A stretch of DNA of 64,000 nucleotides from Bacteroidota bacterium (GTDB lineage Bacteria; Bacteroidota; Bacteroidia; Cytophagales; Cyclobacteriaceae), in the NCBI GenBank assembly GCA_023417065.1, contig JAEZGH010000202.1, positions 1 to 64,000 of the forward strand, written 5' to 3'. The translations under genes and the position numbers were made by a program. The notes under the pieces were generated by a model, which did no database searches, was not told the DNA's origin, and was given only the letters and a program-made list of their open reading frames with translations. The stretch's first letter is position 1. Each line of letters starts with the position of its first letter. Below are positions 16,869 through 25,669 of the stretch, piece after piece.

Positions 16869-17642
16869 TTATTTACCACGGAACTCAGGGGCACGTTTTT
16901 CAATAAACGCGCGCATACCTTCTTTTTGATCTTCGGATGCGAAGGCGAGGTAAAAGTTCTTGCGTTCAAAATGCAGCCCTTCGTCGAGGTGCGTTTCGTA
17001 ACTTCGGTTTACAGCTTCTTTTGCTAACTGTACCGCTAAGGGCGACATCGATGCAATTTCGCCCGCAAGCTTTGCAGCTTCATAGAGATACATTTCAACC
17101 GGGACCACCTTGTTTACCAACCCATAAAAGTGCGCCTCTTCAGCGGAGAGGAAACGTCCTGTAAGTACAAGCTCCATTGCCTTGGCTTTGCCAATAGCCC
17201 GCGTCAGGCGTTGGGTGCCGCCTGCGCCAGGAATTACGCCGAGCTTAATTTCTGGTTGACCGAATTTTGTAGTCTCGGAGGCAATGATCATATCACACAT
17301 CATGGCAAGTTCACAACCTCCGCCGAGCACAAAGCCAGACACAGCTGCGATGATCGGCTTCTTCGTTTTCCGAATCTGATCCCACGTAGCAAACTGATCC
17401 AAAAGCAACATGTCAATCGCCGACTTGTCAGCCATATATTTGATGTCAGCGCCAGCCGCGAAAGCTTTTTCGTTTCCCGTAAGGATGATAGCCCGCACGG
17501 CGTCGAGCCTGTCCAGACGCTGGATTTCATCCCGCAGTTCCTGCATAAGCTGCGGATTTAGCGCGTTAAGTTCTTTTGGGCGATTTAGTTCAATCAGGGC
17601 CACACCGTCGGCGTATTGATCATTTACTTTGATAAATTCCAT
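16869..17642 (-). CDS. Enoyl-CoA hydratase (crotonase)
   Basis: A 257-residue crotonase-fold enzyme hydrating 2-enoyl-CoA in beta-oxidation. AFAAGADIKYMAD forms the oxyanion/CoA site; the two catalytic glutamates are in GGGCELAMMCDM and FGQPEIKLGVIPGAGG. Both residues present indicate a hydratase rather than an isomerase. It stands alone on the minus strand. A possible regulatory or sRNA element with a strong terminator lies about 220 bp upstream. Confidence 0.9.
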   Translation of the reverse strand: MEFIKVNDQYADGVALIELNRPKELNALNPQLMQELRDEIQRLDRLDAVRAIILTGNEKAFAAGADIKYMADKSAIDMLLLDQFATWDQIRKTKKPIIAAVSGFVLGGGCELAMMCDMIIASETTKFGQPEIKLGVIPGAGGTQRLTRAIGKAKAMELVLTGRFLSAEEAHFYGLVNKVVPVEMYLYEAAKLAGEIASMSPLAVQLAKEAVNRSYETHLDEGLHFERKNFYLAFASEDQKEGMRAFIEKRAPEFRGK

Positions 17643-18006
17643 TTCCGTTTTGATTTACCTGTCGGGATGTATTTGGCTGGCCCGACGATATATTCAATTA
17701 TCTGTATGCCGGAGCGCAACCGTTTTCAACTTAACCAGATGTTCCTGGATGTCAAAGCACGGGTCCGATGTTGCCTTTTTTTTTGTGAGGATGTAGTTTT
17801 TTTTCCTGAAAATGCAGGAATTCAACGATCGAGAATGCCGATAATTGGCCGTCAGCTGGAAAAAAAGAAGCCCGTCCAGACGAACTGAACAGGCTTTCAC
17901 ACAAAAGGCGGATTAAAGTGTGCTTATGCCCGTGAATACAGCTTGATGTAAGAAAGTAACCCCGAAAAAATTAATTTTATCAAAAAAATTTCGAAGACAC
18001 CCAGAA
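17643..18006. other. 364-bp non-coding gap with T-runs and hairpins
   Basis: No convincing ORF. It contains two plus-strand T-runs around 17776-17784 and 17797-17805, then a terminator-like hairpin on the minus strand (17860-17896), a small 5-bp stem (17898-17902 with 17918-17922), and an A/T-rich stretch at 17964-17990 that probably holds promoters for the flanking genes (TAATTTTA-type boxes). Confidence 0.6.
17860..17970 (-). ncRNA. Candidate small RNA or attenuated leader
   Basis: On the minus strand a 12-bp stem (17885-17896 with 17868-17879; two G-U pairs as RNA, UUCGU-type loop) is followed by C and seven Ts, a textbook intrinsic terminator. Nothing coding lies upstream of it on that strand for more than 100 bases (no ATG in 17881-18006), and a small 5-bp stem precedes it. 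It may end an independent RNA of roughly 100 nt or an attenuated leader of the enoyl-CoA hydratase gene. The 5' end is a guess. Confidence 0.35.
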
Positions 18007-18492
18007 ATGGAAAAAATCAGAGTTTTGTTCGTGTGCCTCGGTAACATATGTCGCTCACCTTTGGCGGAAGCCGTTTTTAATCACAAAATCAAACAGGCCG
18101 GGCTGGCTGAGCATTTCGAGGTCGACTCATGTGGAACTGGTGATTACCACATTGGCGAGCCGCCGGATCCGCGTACCCTGGCGAATGCACGAAAAAATGG
18201 CATTGCAGTAGACCATTTCTGCAGGCAGATCACGGAGGATGACCTTTCGTACTTCGACTACATCCTTACCATGGATAATAGCAACCTACAGAACGTCATG
18301 AGTCTTGAGGGGGCAGACCAGCATTCCCACAAGATTTCACTGCTTCGGGAATTCGACCCTGACGGGAAAGGCCTGGAGGTACCAGACCCGTATTTTGGCG
18401 GGGAAGAAGGCTTTGATCTGGTTTACGACATCCTCGACCGGGCGCTTGATGGGTTTCTTGCCTATGTGAAGCAAACTCATTCCGTGTCCTGA
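18007..18492 (+). CDS. Low-molecular-weight protein-tyrosine phosphatase
   Basis: A 161-residue LMW-PTP. The active site VCLGNICRSPLAEAVF has C-x5-R-S at residues 9-16, and the general-acid aspartate is in VPDPYFGG. It hydrolyses phosphotyrosine or related phosphoesters in the cytoplasm; arsenate reductase activity is less likely. No tyrosine-kinase gene is adjacent. Its 3' end overlaps the end of the aspartate kinase gene by 16 bp. Confidence 0.93.
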   Translation: MEKIRVLFVCLGNICRSPLAEAVFNHKIKQAGLAEHFEVDSCGTGDYHIGEPPDPRTLANARKNGIAVDHFCRQITEDDLSYFDYILTMDNSNLQNVMSLEGADQHSHKISLLREFDPDGKGLEVPDPYFGGEEGFDLVYDILDRALDGFLAYVKQTHSVS

Positions 18493-19730
18493 TTTCTGAT
18501 TAGAACCTGCAGCGTCGATCTGGAAGACTGTTCCAGAATAACCCCCGGCTTTTTCCTGTAAGCCTCAAAAGTTGCGGCGTCATAGTTTTTCACCGTGACG
18601 AGGGTTAGCCCGGTGTTGTAGTACACTTCAAAATGCTGTTGAAGCCTGTCGAGCAGCGGCATCAGCTTGGATTCCCGAAAATCGATACAAAAGGAAAATG
18701 AGATCGCCGAGTTCTGCATCATGTTGATGCGGATATTGAGTTCGTGGAGCGCGTGGAAAATGGTGAACAGCTGTTGTTCATTCACAAATGAGTAGTCGGT
18801 TACCTTACACGAAATGAGGCACTGATTGTCTTTGAAAACAATCAGTGGTGGTAATTCCCTGACCACGCATTTATGAATTCGTGTCCCCGGTAGTTCCGGA
18901 TTATCAAAATTCTTTACCAGTAATGGGATGCCTTTATTCGCAAGAGGCTTGATCGTCTTGGGGTGGATGACGGATGCGCCGTAGTAAGTCATCTCTGCGG
19001 CTTCGCGGAACGGGAGTTCGTTAAACACGACTGCTGCCGGAAGTCGTTTAGGATCGGCATTCATCACGCCGGGAACGTCTTTCCATATAGTTACTGATGC
19101 TGCATCAAGGCAGGATGCGAAAATGGCTGCGGAAAAATCGGAGCCTTCACGTCCCAGTGTGGTGGTTAATTCATCGTCGGTGCCACCAATAAAACCTTGT
19201 GTGATGAGCAACTCGTTTTGGATTCCAGCGAGGTTCGCGCGAATTCTGGACCGTGTTGTTTCCCAGTCTACTTTGCCTTCGCGGTAAGTACGATCCGTGG
19301 CGATCAGCTTACGCGCATCAATCCATCGTACAGGCAAACCTTGATTCTGGAGGTACTGCGCAACGATGCGTGAAGAAATAACTTCCCCTTTTGATACCAC
19401 CTGATCGTACGTCGTATCGAATGGGAGTGCTTCAGTGAATGTGTTCGTTAGGGTATCAAATTCGTCCTTCACAAGCTTGGTCGTGGGTTCGGGATCGTCG
19501 AACAGTTCCCGGATGATGTCGAGATGGTACGCGAGGCTTTCATTCTTGAGGGAAGAGAAGTCTGTACCCCGGCTGGCGGCGAGATGGACTTGTTCGAGGA
19601 GGTTGGTGGTCTTGCCCATGGCGGAAACAATAACGACCAGCGGCGTGGGGGTAGAGGCCAGGATTTTGGCTACCTGGCGGATTCCTGACGCACTTCGAAT
19701 TGACGCGCCACCGAACTTAAAAACGTTCAT
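18477..19730 (-). CDS. lysC: Aspartate kinase (monofunctional)
   Basis: Phosphorylates aspartate, the first step to lysine, threonine and methionine. The 417 residues begin MNVFKFGGASIRSASG, the KFGGxS signature; VVIVSAMGKTTNLL, GGTDDELTTTLGREGSDF and WKDVPGVMNADPK complete the kinase domain. The C-terminal 110 residues are a shortened ACT-like regulatory region. No homoserine dehydrogenase domain is fused. It is divergent from fbp with 54 bp between them. Confidence 0.92.
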   Translation of the reverse strand: MNVFKFGGASIRSASGIRQVAKILASTPTPLVVIVSAMGKTTNLLEQVHLAASRGTDFSSLKNESLAYHLDIIRELFDDPEPTTKLVKDEFDTLTNTFTEALPFDTTYDQVVSKGEVISSRIVAQYLQNQGLPVRWIDARKLIATDRTYREGKVDWETTRSRIRANLAGIQNELLITQGFIGGTDDELTTTLGREGSDFSAAIFASCLDAASVTIWKDVPGVMNADPKRLPAAVVFNELPFREAAEMTYYGASVIHPKTIKPLANKGIPLLVKNFDNPELPGTRIHKCVVRELPPLIVFKDNQCLISCKVTDYSFVNEQQLFTIFHALHELNIRINMMQNSAISFSFCIDFRESKLMPLLDRLQQHFEVYYNTGLTLVTVKNYDAATFEAYRKKPGVILEQSSRSTLQVLIRNQDTE

Positions 19731-19784
19731 TTTGTTGTACTAAATCGATTGCACTGATTAATTTGCGAGCATTAACTCAAACTT

Positions 19785-20801
19785 ATGACTGACCCGATAG
19801 CATCCCATACCAGTATTGAAAAATCGCGGATTGCCCAGCCCATTGGCACTGCGCTCGATCGTTTTATCAAAAGAAATCAGGACCAGTTTCAGTATGCCAG
19901 CGGGGAATTGTCTCAACTGCTGCGGGATATTGCCCTGGCGTCAAAAGTAGTAAACCGCGAAGTCAATAAAGCAGGTTTGATCGACATAATGGGTGCGATG
20001 GGATCACAAAATATGGCGGGCGATGAACAACAGAAACTTGACGTGTTGGCCAACATCCGCTTTACCCGTGCCCTCGCCAAAGGCGGGGAGGTTTGTGCGC
20101 TGGTTTCGGAAGAGTCAGAAACGTATGTTGATCTCAACAATGAAGGGAAGTATGTAATTGCGATTGATCCCCTCGATGGCTCGTCCAATATTGATGTCAA
20201 CGTAAGCATCGGAACGATTTTCTCGATCTACCGACGGAAGAGTCCAGTGGGTACGCCCATTCTTCCGATGGATATCCTTCAGCCTGGGAATCAACAAGTA
20301 GCCGCGGGTTATGTGCTGTACGGATCGTCGACGATGTTGGTGTACACCACAGGCTTTGGTGTAAATGGCTTCACCTACGAGCCCACCCTGGGCGAGTATT
20401 TTCTGTCGCATCCCGATATGACTATGCCCGAAGACGGAAGGACGTATTCAGTCAATGAAGGCTTGTCGAATTCGTTTAGCCCTTCCGTTAGGAATTACCT
20501 TAAGTATTGCAAGGATCAGAACTATACGGCGCGCTACATTGGTTCGCTCGTGGCCGATTTTCATCGCAATATGCTGAAGGGCGGGATTTACATATATCCC
20601 TCAACCAATAAAGACAAAAACGGGAAATTGCGGCTGATGTACGAATGTAATGCTCTTGCGTACATTGCTGAGCAAGCCGGAGGCAGCGCCACTAACGGAA
20701 GTATGCGAATACTCGACGTTCAACCGGAGCGCCTGCACCAGCGTACACCGTTTTTTGTCGGGTCGAAGAATATGGTAAAGAAAGCTATGGAGATGCCTTA
20801 G
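19785..20801 (+). CDS. fbp: Class 1 fructose-1,6-bisphosphatase
   Basis: Gluconeogenic phosphatase converting fructose 1,6-bisphosphate to fructose 6-phosphate. The 338-residue protein has the metal-binding SEES (near residue 109), AIDPLDGSSNIDVNVSIGT and LKGGIYIYP, all class 1 motifs. The TAG stop overlaps the stop of the DUF5606 gene by 4 bp (TTAG). Confidence 0.95.
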   Translation: MTDPIASHTSIEKSRIAQPIGTALDRFIKRNQDQFQYASGELSQLLRDIALASKVVNREVNKAGLIDIMGAMGSQNMAGDEQQKLDVLANIRFTRALAKGGEVCALVSEESETYVDLNNEGKYVIAIDPLDGSSNIDVNVSIGTIFSIYRRKSPVGTPILPMDILQPGNQQVAAGYVLYGSSTMLVYTTGFGVNGFTYEPTLGEYFLSHPDMTMPEDGRTYSVNEGLSNSFSPSVRNYLKYCKDQNYTARYIGSLVADFHRNMLKGGIYIYPSTNKDKNGKLRLMYECNALAYIAEQAGGSATNGSMRILDVQPERLHQRTPFFVGSKNMVKKAMEMP

Positions 20802-21244
20802 GACTTGCGTTCAGGCTTTGCCTCTTCTGCGTCAGCTTTCGCTGGCTCGTCCTGAAAAATTTCTGGGGCGAACTTGCGAAGGATATCATACCAACGGAGA
20901 AGTTTTTTAATATCGGAAACATAAACCCGGCTTTCGTCGAAATCGGGGACCACCGCTTTCAGGAATGATTTGAGTTCCGCGCCGTCGGAATTTCCGTCAA
21001 CACCCGGATCGTCAGCAAATTCGCTGTAGATCTTTTTGAGCACGTCCTGCAGGGGTACGGTTCCTTCGCGTGAGGTGGTATATATCGAGATTTCGTTCAG
21101 AAGGGATAAGCGATGGTTTGAAGTAGCCACCAATTTGGTTTTCGCTTCGTCCAGCGATTCCAGGATCACACCGGATTTCGTTGGAGCGACTACTTTGAAC
21201 AACCCACCTTTGCCTGTAATTGTGGCTATTTCTGCTAATGTCAT
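20798..21244 (-). CDS. DUF5606 protein
   Basis: A 148-residue protein of a family I associate with Bacteroidota. MTLAEIATITGKGGLFKVV is the usual opening, so the ATG at 21244 is taken and a longer frame to 21313 dropped. The middle (RLSLLNEISIYTTSREG) resembles an SH3-like barrel, and the C-terminus is acidic and lysine-rich. Function unknown. It lies 75 bp downstream of engB on the same strand and could be co-transcribed. Confidence 0.8.
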   Translation of the reverse strand: MTLAEIATITGKGGLFKVVAPTKSGVILESLDEAKTKLVATSNHRLSLLNEISIYTTSREGTVPLQDVLKKIYSEFADDPGVDGNSDGAELKSFLKAVVPDFDESRVYVSDIKKLLRWYDILRKFAPEIFQDEPAKADAEEAKPERKS

Positions 21245-21319
21245 TTTCTTTCGCGTTTGAGGCGGCAAACTAAAAAAACTTACGGTGAAGTTCCAAACAG
21301 CCGGGGCCGACATATGGGG

Positions 21320-21943
21320 TCATTCATCGGAGTCTTCTGCAATAGATGTCCATGTCTTGGCTGCGTCGTCGATGAAGTTGAGCAATTCTTCTTTACCCTG
21401 GCGATTTTCGGCCGAAGTAAGGAAAATAGGAGGGAGCTCTTCCCACGCTTTGAGTAACGTCTTTTTGTAGTGCGAGATATTTTTTGAAAGCTCGCTCTTT
21501 GAAAGCTTATCGCACTTGGTGAAGGCGAGCGCAAGCGGAACGCCTTTACTGCCTGCCCATTCAATAAAGTCGGTATCGATTGCCTGGGGCGGAAGGCGCG
21601 AATCAATTAAAACAAAAAGACATGCAAGGTTTTCGCGTTTCAATACATATTGTTCGATCATTTTGCCGAAACCGGCCCGTGTACTTTTGCTGACACTTGC
21701 GTAGCCGTAGCCAGGAAGGTCGACGAGATACCAGCGTTCATTGATCAGGAAATGGTTGATAGTTTGCGTCTTTCCTGGTTTGCCGGAAGTTTTAGCCAGA
21801 TGCCTGCTATTGGTAAGCATATTGATCAGCGAAGACTTACCCACGTTGGATCTTCCAATAAAAGCAAACTCAGCTTTGTCCGGAGCTGGGCATTTTTCAA
21901 CATTCGCAAAGCTTGAAATAAATACTGCTGAGGTAATGTTCAT
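21320..21943 (-). CDS. engB: Ribosome biogenesis GTP-binding protein YsxC/EngB
   Basis: A 207-residue small GTPase needed for 50S assembly. FIGRSNVGKSSLINML (G1), DLPGYGYA (G3) and AFTKCDKLSK (G4) are present. The ATG at 21943 (MNITSAVFISSFAN) matches the family start; an upstream frame to 22012 adds residues not typical of it. It is divergent from the large OmpA-family gene at 22103. Confidence 0.94.
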   Translation of the reverse strand: MNITSAVFISSFANVEKCPAPDKAEFAFIGRSNVGKSSLINMLTNSRHLAKTSGKPGKTQTINHFLINERWYLVDLPGYGYASVSKSTRAGFGKMIEQYVLKRENLACLFVLIDSRLPPQAIDTDFIEWAGSKGVPLALAFTKCDKLSKSELSKNISHYKKTLLKAWEELPPIFLTSAENRQGKEELLNFIDDAAKTWTSIAEDSDE

Positions 21944-22061
21944 CAGGTTCAAGTAAAGATTGAAGGTGAAATTACTAATAATGTAAGAACAGTGTGCCTT
22001 ATACCGGTACATTTGCCTTTACCGACCCACCGTTTTACTGATTTTGTATTATATTCATGTC

Positions 22062-22069
22062 TATTTTTG
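22062..22069 (+). promoter_or_regulatory. -7 promoter box of the PorE-like gene
   Basis: TATTTTTG, an exact TAnnTTTG, 33 bases before the ATG at 22103. A TTTTG ends at 22046, 15 bp upstream, slightly closer than usual. Confidence 0.45.
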
Positions 22070-22102
22070 TAGTACTAGATTGTTACAATAATTTTTTCAG
22101 CA

Positions 22103-24175
22103 ATGTCCAGTATCAGAAGCGTACTGATTTTTTTGACGCTGTTACTTTTTTCGCTACCGGTCTTCAGTCAGGAACAAAACAAGGAACTGGCCCGGGAATA
22201 TATGATTCAGGCGGAGGAGATTCTCAGTGCGACGAAAGCTATTGATGACGCGCGCGAGATCGTGGTTACCGCTGCTGATCTTGATACGACGTTCATCAAG
22301 GCAAACTACGAGGCGGGGATAATGCACCTGAATACCATCAACAAGGGAAGGTCGGTCAAGTATCTGCTTCGCGTTTTCCGTCAGGATCCGGGATACCGGT
22401 TTGACATCGAGTTCCGCATCGGAAAAGGCTATCAGTACGCCCTGGAGTTCGAAAAAGCAATCCAGTTTTATTACATGTATCTCGAGAAGCTTGCCGCCAA
22501 GCCCAACTATCAGGGACGCGACAAGATTGACGTTGCTATTGTTGAACGCGCCATCTTCGAATGCGAGAATGGTCTGGAATTCACGGCAAAGCCCGGAAAC
22601 TTTTCCATTGTCAATATCGGTCGGGAAATCAACTCGGAATACGAAGATTATGCTCCGGTGCTCAACGAGGCTGAAGACGAGATTGTTTTTACCACTCGCC
22701 GCAAGGAAGACAACATGAACGAGAACGTATATGATGATAACAAACCCTGGGAAGATATCTTCATTGCACGAAAAGTCAACGATAAGTGGCAGCCTGCCAA
22801 GAATATTGGTGCACCGGTGAACACACCCTTTCACAATTCCAACTCTGCACTTTCGGCCGATGGTAGCATGCTGTTCGTATATACTGATGAAGGCAACGGA
22901 GATCTTTATTTTACGGAACAAAAGAACGGCGTGTGGACGGTTCCCCAGCCCCTGCCAGGAATTATCAACTCATCGTTCGAGGAAAAATCAATTACAATTT
23001 CGGCCGACGAAACTACGATCTATTTCTCAAGTAACCGTCCCGGTGGTTTCGGCGGTCTTGATATTTATAAAGCCACCAAGGACAGCAAAGGTCAATGGTC
23101 GAACGTGAAAAACCTCGGTCCGAAGGTAAATACCCCTCAGGATGACGATGCTCCTTTTATCGACTACGACGGTGTAACACTCTACTTCAGTAGTATGGGG
23201 CACAAAGGCATGGGGGGATTCGACATCTTCAAGGCAACCTTTGACCCCACCACGAACGAATGGAGTGCGCCCGAGAACCTTGGCTATCCGATCAATACTC
23301 CGGATGATGATATTTATTTCGTGACATCAAAGGATTCGAAACGCGCTTATTACAGCTCTGTTCGGGAAGACGGACTCGGTTACACTGATATTTACATGAT
23401 TACAATTCCGGAAGGTTTGAAAAATGTGCCACCTATCGCGGAACGCACTCCGGAGCCCAAGAAAGACGAGGAGGACGATACCAATACAACTGCCAATGTT
23501 GAACCTGAGACCCCGCGCGAACCCGCGGTAGTGAAGAAGGAAGTTCAGCCTTTGCTTCTGGTTGTTACGGTTGTCGATGCAACGGATGGACGGAATATCG
23601 ACGCCAAGTTGCGCCTCACGGGTGCAGACGATAACGTGGTCGTAGCGATGGCTTCAAAGGGGAGCGGTATCTATGAGTTTAAGATTACCAGTCCGATTGC
23701 GAAAAATTACAGGCTTACTGTGGAACGCGACGGATATGCGTTTCAAAATCAGACACTGCGCGTGGATGGTGCTACTGAGGAGCCTCGGACCGTTAACCGT
23801 ACCGTTGAAATGCGCAAGCTCCTTGAACGCGTTTCCGGCGTGTTGAGAAACATCTATTTCGACTTCGACAAGGCTACCTTTAAGACGGAGTCATACGCCG
23901 AATTGAATCTGCTGGAGAACATGATGCGGTCGAACCCCGGCATGAGTGTCGAGATCGGTGGTCATACCGACGCAATTGGTACGCGCGACTATAATATGTA
24001 CCTTTCCCGTAAACGCGCAGAAGCCGTCAAAGATTTTTTGACTAAGAAAGGAATTGATGCCCGCAGGATCAAGGCTGTAGGCTATGGAAAGACGCGGCCC
24101 CTCGCCAGCAACGACGATGAACTCGAAGGCCGACAACTGAACAGAAGGGTAGAATTCAAGGTTTTGTCGAATTAG
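22103..24175 (+). CDS. PorE-like TPR / PD40 propeller / CRD / OmpA-domain protein
   Basis: A 690-residue envelope protein. Order of parts: signal peptide 1-23 (SLPVFSQ), TPR-like helices about 25-150, WD40/PD40 propeller blades about 175-435 (NSALSADGSMLFVYTD, SADETTIYFSSNRPGGFGG, YFSSMGHKGMGGFDIF), an acidic linker, a carboxypeptidase-regulatory-like domain about 485-570, and an OmpA C-terminal domain 585-690 (GGHTDAIGT, LSRKRAEAV). This matches the layout of the type IX secretion protein PorE, which joins the outer-membrane complex to peptidoglycan. PorE is a lipoprotein; here the signal peptide lacks a lipobox cysteine, so another paralog of this widespread architecture is possible. porT lies two genes downstream. 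Confidence 0.75.
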   Translation: MSSIRSVLIFLTLLLFSLPVFSQEQNKELAREYMIQAEEILSATKAIDDAREIVVTAADLDTTFIKANYEAGIMHLNTINKGRSVKYLLRVFRQDPGYRFDIEFRIGKGYQYALEFEKAIQFYYMYLEKLAAKPNYQGRDKIDVAIVERAIFECENGLEFTAKPGNFSIVNIGREINSEYEDYAPVLNEAEDEIVFTTRRKEDNMNENVYDDNKPWEDIFIARKVNDKWQPAKNIGAPVNTPFHNSNSALSADGSMLFVYTDEGNGDLYFTEQKNGVWTVPQPLPGIINSSFEEKSITISADETTIYFSSNRPGGFGGLDIYKATKDSKGQWSNVKNLGPKVNTPQDDDAPFIDYDGVTLYFSSMGHKGMGGFDIFKATFDPTTNEWSAPENLGYPINTPDDDIYFVTSKDSKRAYYSSVREDGLGYTDIYMITIPEGLKNVPPIAERTPEPKKDEEDDTNTTANVEPETPREPAVVKKEVQPLLLVVTVVDATDGRNIDAKLRLTGADDNVVVAMASKGSGIYEFKITSPIAKNYRLTVERDGYAFQNQTLRVDGATEEPRTVNRTVEMRKLLERVSGVLRNIYFDFDKATFKTESYAELNLLENMMRSNPGMSVEIGGHTDAIGTRDYNMYLSRKRAEAVKDFLTKKGIDARRIKAVGYGKTRPLASNDDELEGRQLNRRVEFKVLSN

Positions 24176-24236
24176 GCCGTCATTTCCGGTCGCCCACTGT
24201 TAACTTTTTTTCTTTCCAATGGCAAAAGTCTAAATT

Positions 24237-24253
24237 CGCCTCAAATAGAGGCG
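24237..24253 (+). promoter_or_regulatory. Stem-loop directly before the menG start codon
   Basis: CGCCTC at 24237-24242 pairs perfectly with GAGGCG at 24248-24253 around an AAATA loop, ending three bases before the ATG at 24257. A -7-like TAAATTCG overlaps its 5' arm. It may influence translation initiation, or be a chance structure. Confidence 0.3.
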
Positions 24254-24256
24254 AGA

Positions 24257-24982
24257 ATGACTGTAGTTCCCTATAAAGACGATAAGAGCGGTAAGAAAGA
24301 GCAGGTGGCAAAGATGTTCGACAACATCAGCCATAAATATGATTTCCTGAATCATTTTCTGAGCCTCGGCATTGATAAGCTCTGGAGAAAAAAGGCCATT
24401 GGGATGCTGGAGAAGGCATCTTCCCAGGTGATACTGGACGTGGCCACCGGCACAGGGGATTTCGCTTTGCAGGCGATGTCGCTAAAACCTGCGAAGATCA
24501 CCGGAATTGATATTTCCGAAGGAATGCTCGAAGTCGGCCGGAAGAAGATCGCAGCCCGGAATCTTCAGCACATCATTGATCTCAAAACCGGAGATTCCGA
24601 GAATATTCCTTTTCCGGAAAATAATTTCGATGCTGTGACCGTTGCATTTGGTGTGAGAAACTTCGAAAACCTGGAAAAGGGACTGAGTGAAATCTTTCGA
24701 GTATTGAAACCCGGAGGAAAACTGATTGTTCTGGAGTTCTCCCGGCCACGCAAGTTCCCGATGAAGCAACTATACAACTTTTACTTCAAACACATACTGC
24801 CCCGGGTAGGGCGCGCGGTGTCCAACGACGAGGCGGCATATACGTACTTGCCGGAATCCGTGCAGGCTTTTCCTGATGGCGACGACTTTCTTCGGGTTCT
24901 TGACAGAGTAGGATTTAACAACACACAATGCAAAGCATTAACCTTCGGGATAAGCTCCATCTACAGCGGTACAAAATCTTAA
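24257..24982 (+). CDS. menG: Demethylmenaquinone methyltransferase (UbiE/MenG)
   Basis: SAM-dependent methyltransferase for the last step of menaquinone synthesis. The 241-residue protein shows VAKMFDNISHKYDFLNHFLS, the SAM site LDVATGTGDFALQA, and FGVRNFENLEKGLSEIFRVL, all UbiE signatures. Bacteroidota use menaquinone, so MenG is the expected role. The last 55 bp overlap the start of porT; this menG-porT pairing is one I recall from other Bacteroidota. Confidence 0.95.
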   Translation: MTVVPYKDDKSGKKEQVAKMFDNISHKYDFLNHFLSLGIDKLWRKKAIGMLEKASSQVILDVATGTGDFALQAMSLKPAKITGIDISEGMLEVGRKKIAARNLQHIIDLKTGDSENIPFPENNFDAVTVAFGVRNFENLEKGLSEIFRVLKPGGKLIVLEFSRPRKFPMKQLYNFYFKHILPRVGRAVSNDEAAYTYLPESVQAFPDGDDFLRVLDRVGFNNTQCKALTFGISSIYSGTKS

Positions 24983-25665
24983 TAATGTGCCTTTTGCTGC
25001 TGGCCGGAATCGAAGGATTTGGGCAGAAGCGATGGGTCGAAAAGAACAATCCCAATTATGATGATCGCAAACTAAGCTACGGCTTTCTCATCGGTCTTCA
25101 CACGACGTCATATCAGCTGAAGTATTCAGATGCATTTGTTGATTCATCGCTTTACGACAATCTGCATTCAATAACACCGCGGTGGAAGCCCGGCTTTTCA
25201 CTCGGATTTATCGTTAACTACAGGCTCAACGACTACCTTGATTTTCGTCTTACGCCCAAGGTTGCGTTCTACGAACACGAAGTCAAGTATGCTTTCACCG
25301 ACAACACACCTGATGAAACCCGTCTTGTGGAAACTACAATGGTTGAATTGCCTGTCTTATTAAAATACAAGTCTGAACGCAGGGGCAATGTAAGGATGTA
25401 TATGGTCGGTGGAATTAAGCCTGCCTATCAGGCTTCCGGTCAGCGCGAGCTTGAAAACAGCGAATCTATTGAAGTCAAGTTGACAAATTTCAGCCTTGAA
25501 GCGGGGTTCGGTTTCGACCTCTATTATCCGCTGTTCAAGTTTTCACCTGAGATTCGCTTTTCGCGAGGTGTTGCAGATATCCTGGAAAACCGGACTAATA
25601 AGTTCGGACATCCCCTTAGTAGGGTGAATACGAATACCATTACCATCTACTTCCTCTTCCAGTAA
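24928..25665 (+). CDS. porT: Type IX secretion protein PorT
   Basis: A 245-residue outer-membrane barrel protein of the type IX secretion (gliding/Por) apparatus. RWVEKNNPNYDDRKLSYGFL and IGLHTTSYQLKYSD are highly characteristic of PorT/SprT; strands continue to the C-terminal phenylalanine-glutamine. The start at 24928 lies inside menG and provides the basic n-region for the signal peptide (about residues 1-33, cleavage after GFG). An in-frame ATG at 24985 would leave only 14 residues without positive charge, so the overlap start is preferred. Confidence 0.88.
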   Translation: MQSINLRDKLHLQRYKILIMCLLLLAGIEGFGQKRWVEKNNPNYDDRKLSYGFLIGLHTTSYQLKYSDAFVDSSLYDNLHSITPRWKPGFSLGFIVNYRLNDYLDFRLTPKVAFYEHEVKYAFTDNTPDETRLVETTMVELPVLLKYKSERRGNVRMYMVGGIKPAYQASGQRELENSESIEVKLTNFSLEAGFGFDLYYPLFKFSPEIRFSRGVADILENRTNKFGHPLSRVNTNTITIYFLFQ

Positions 25666-25669
25666 CGTT

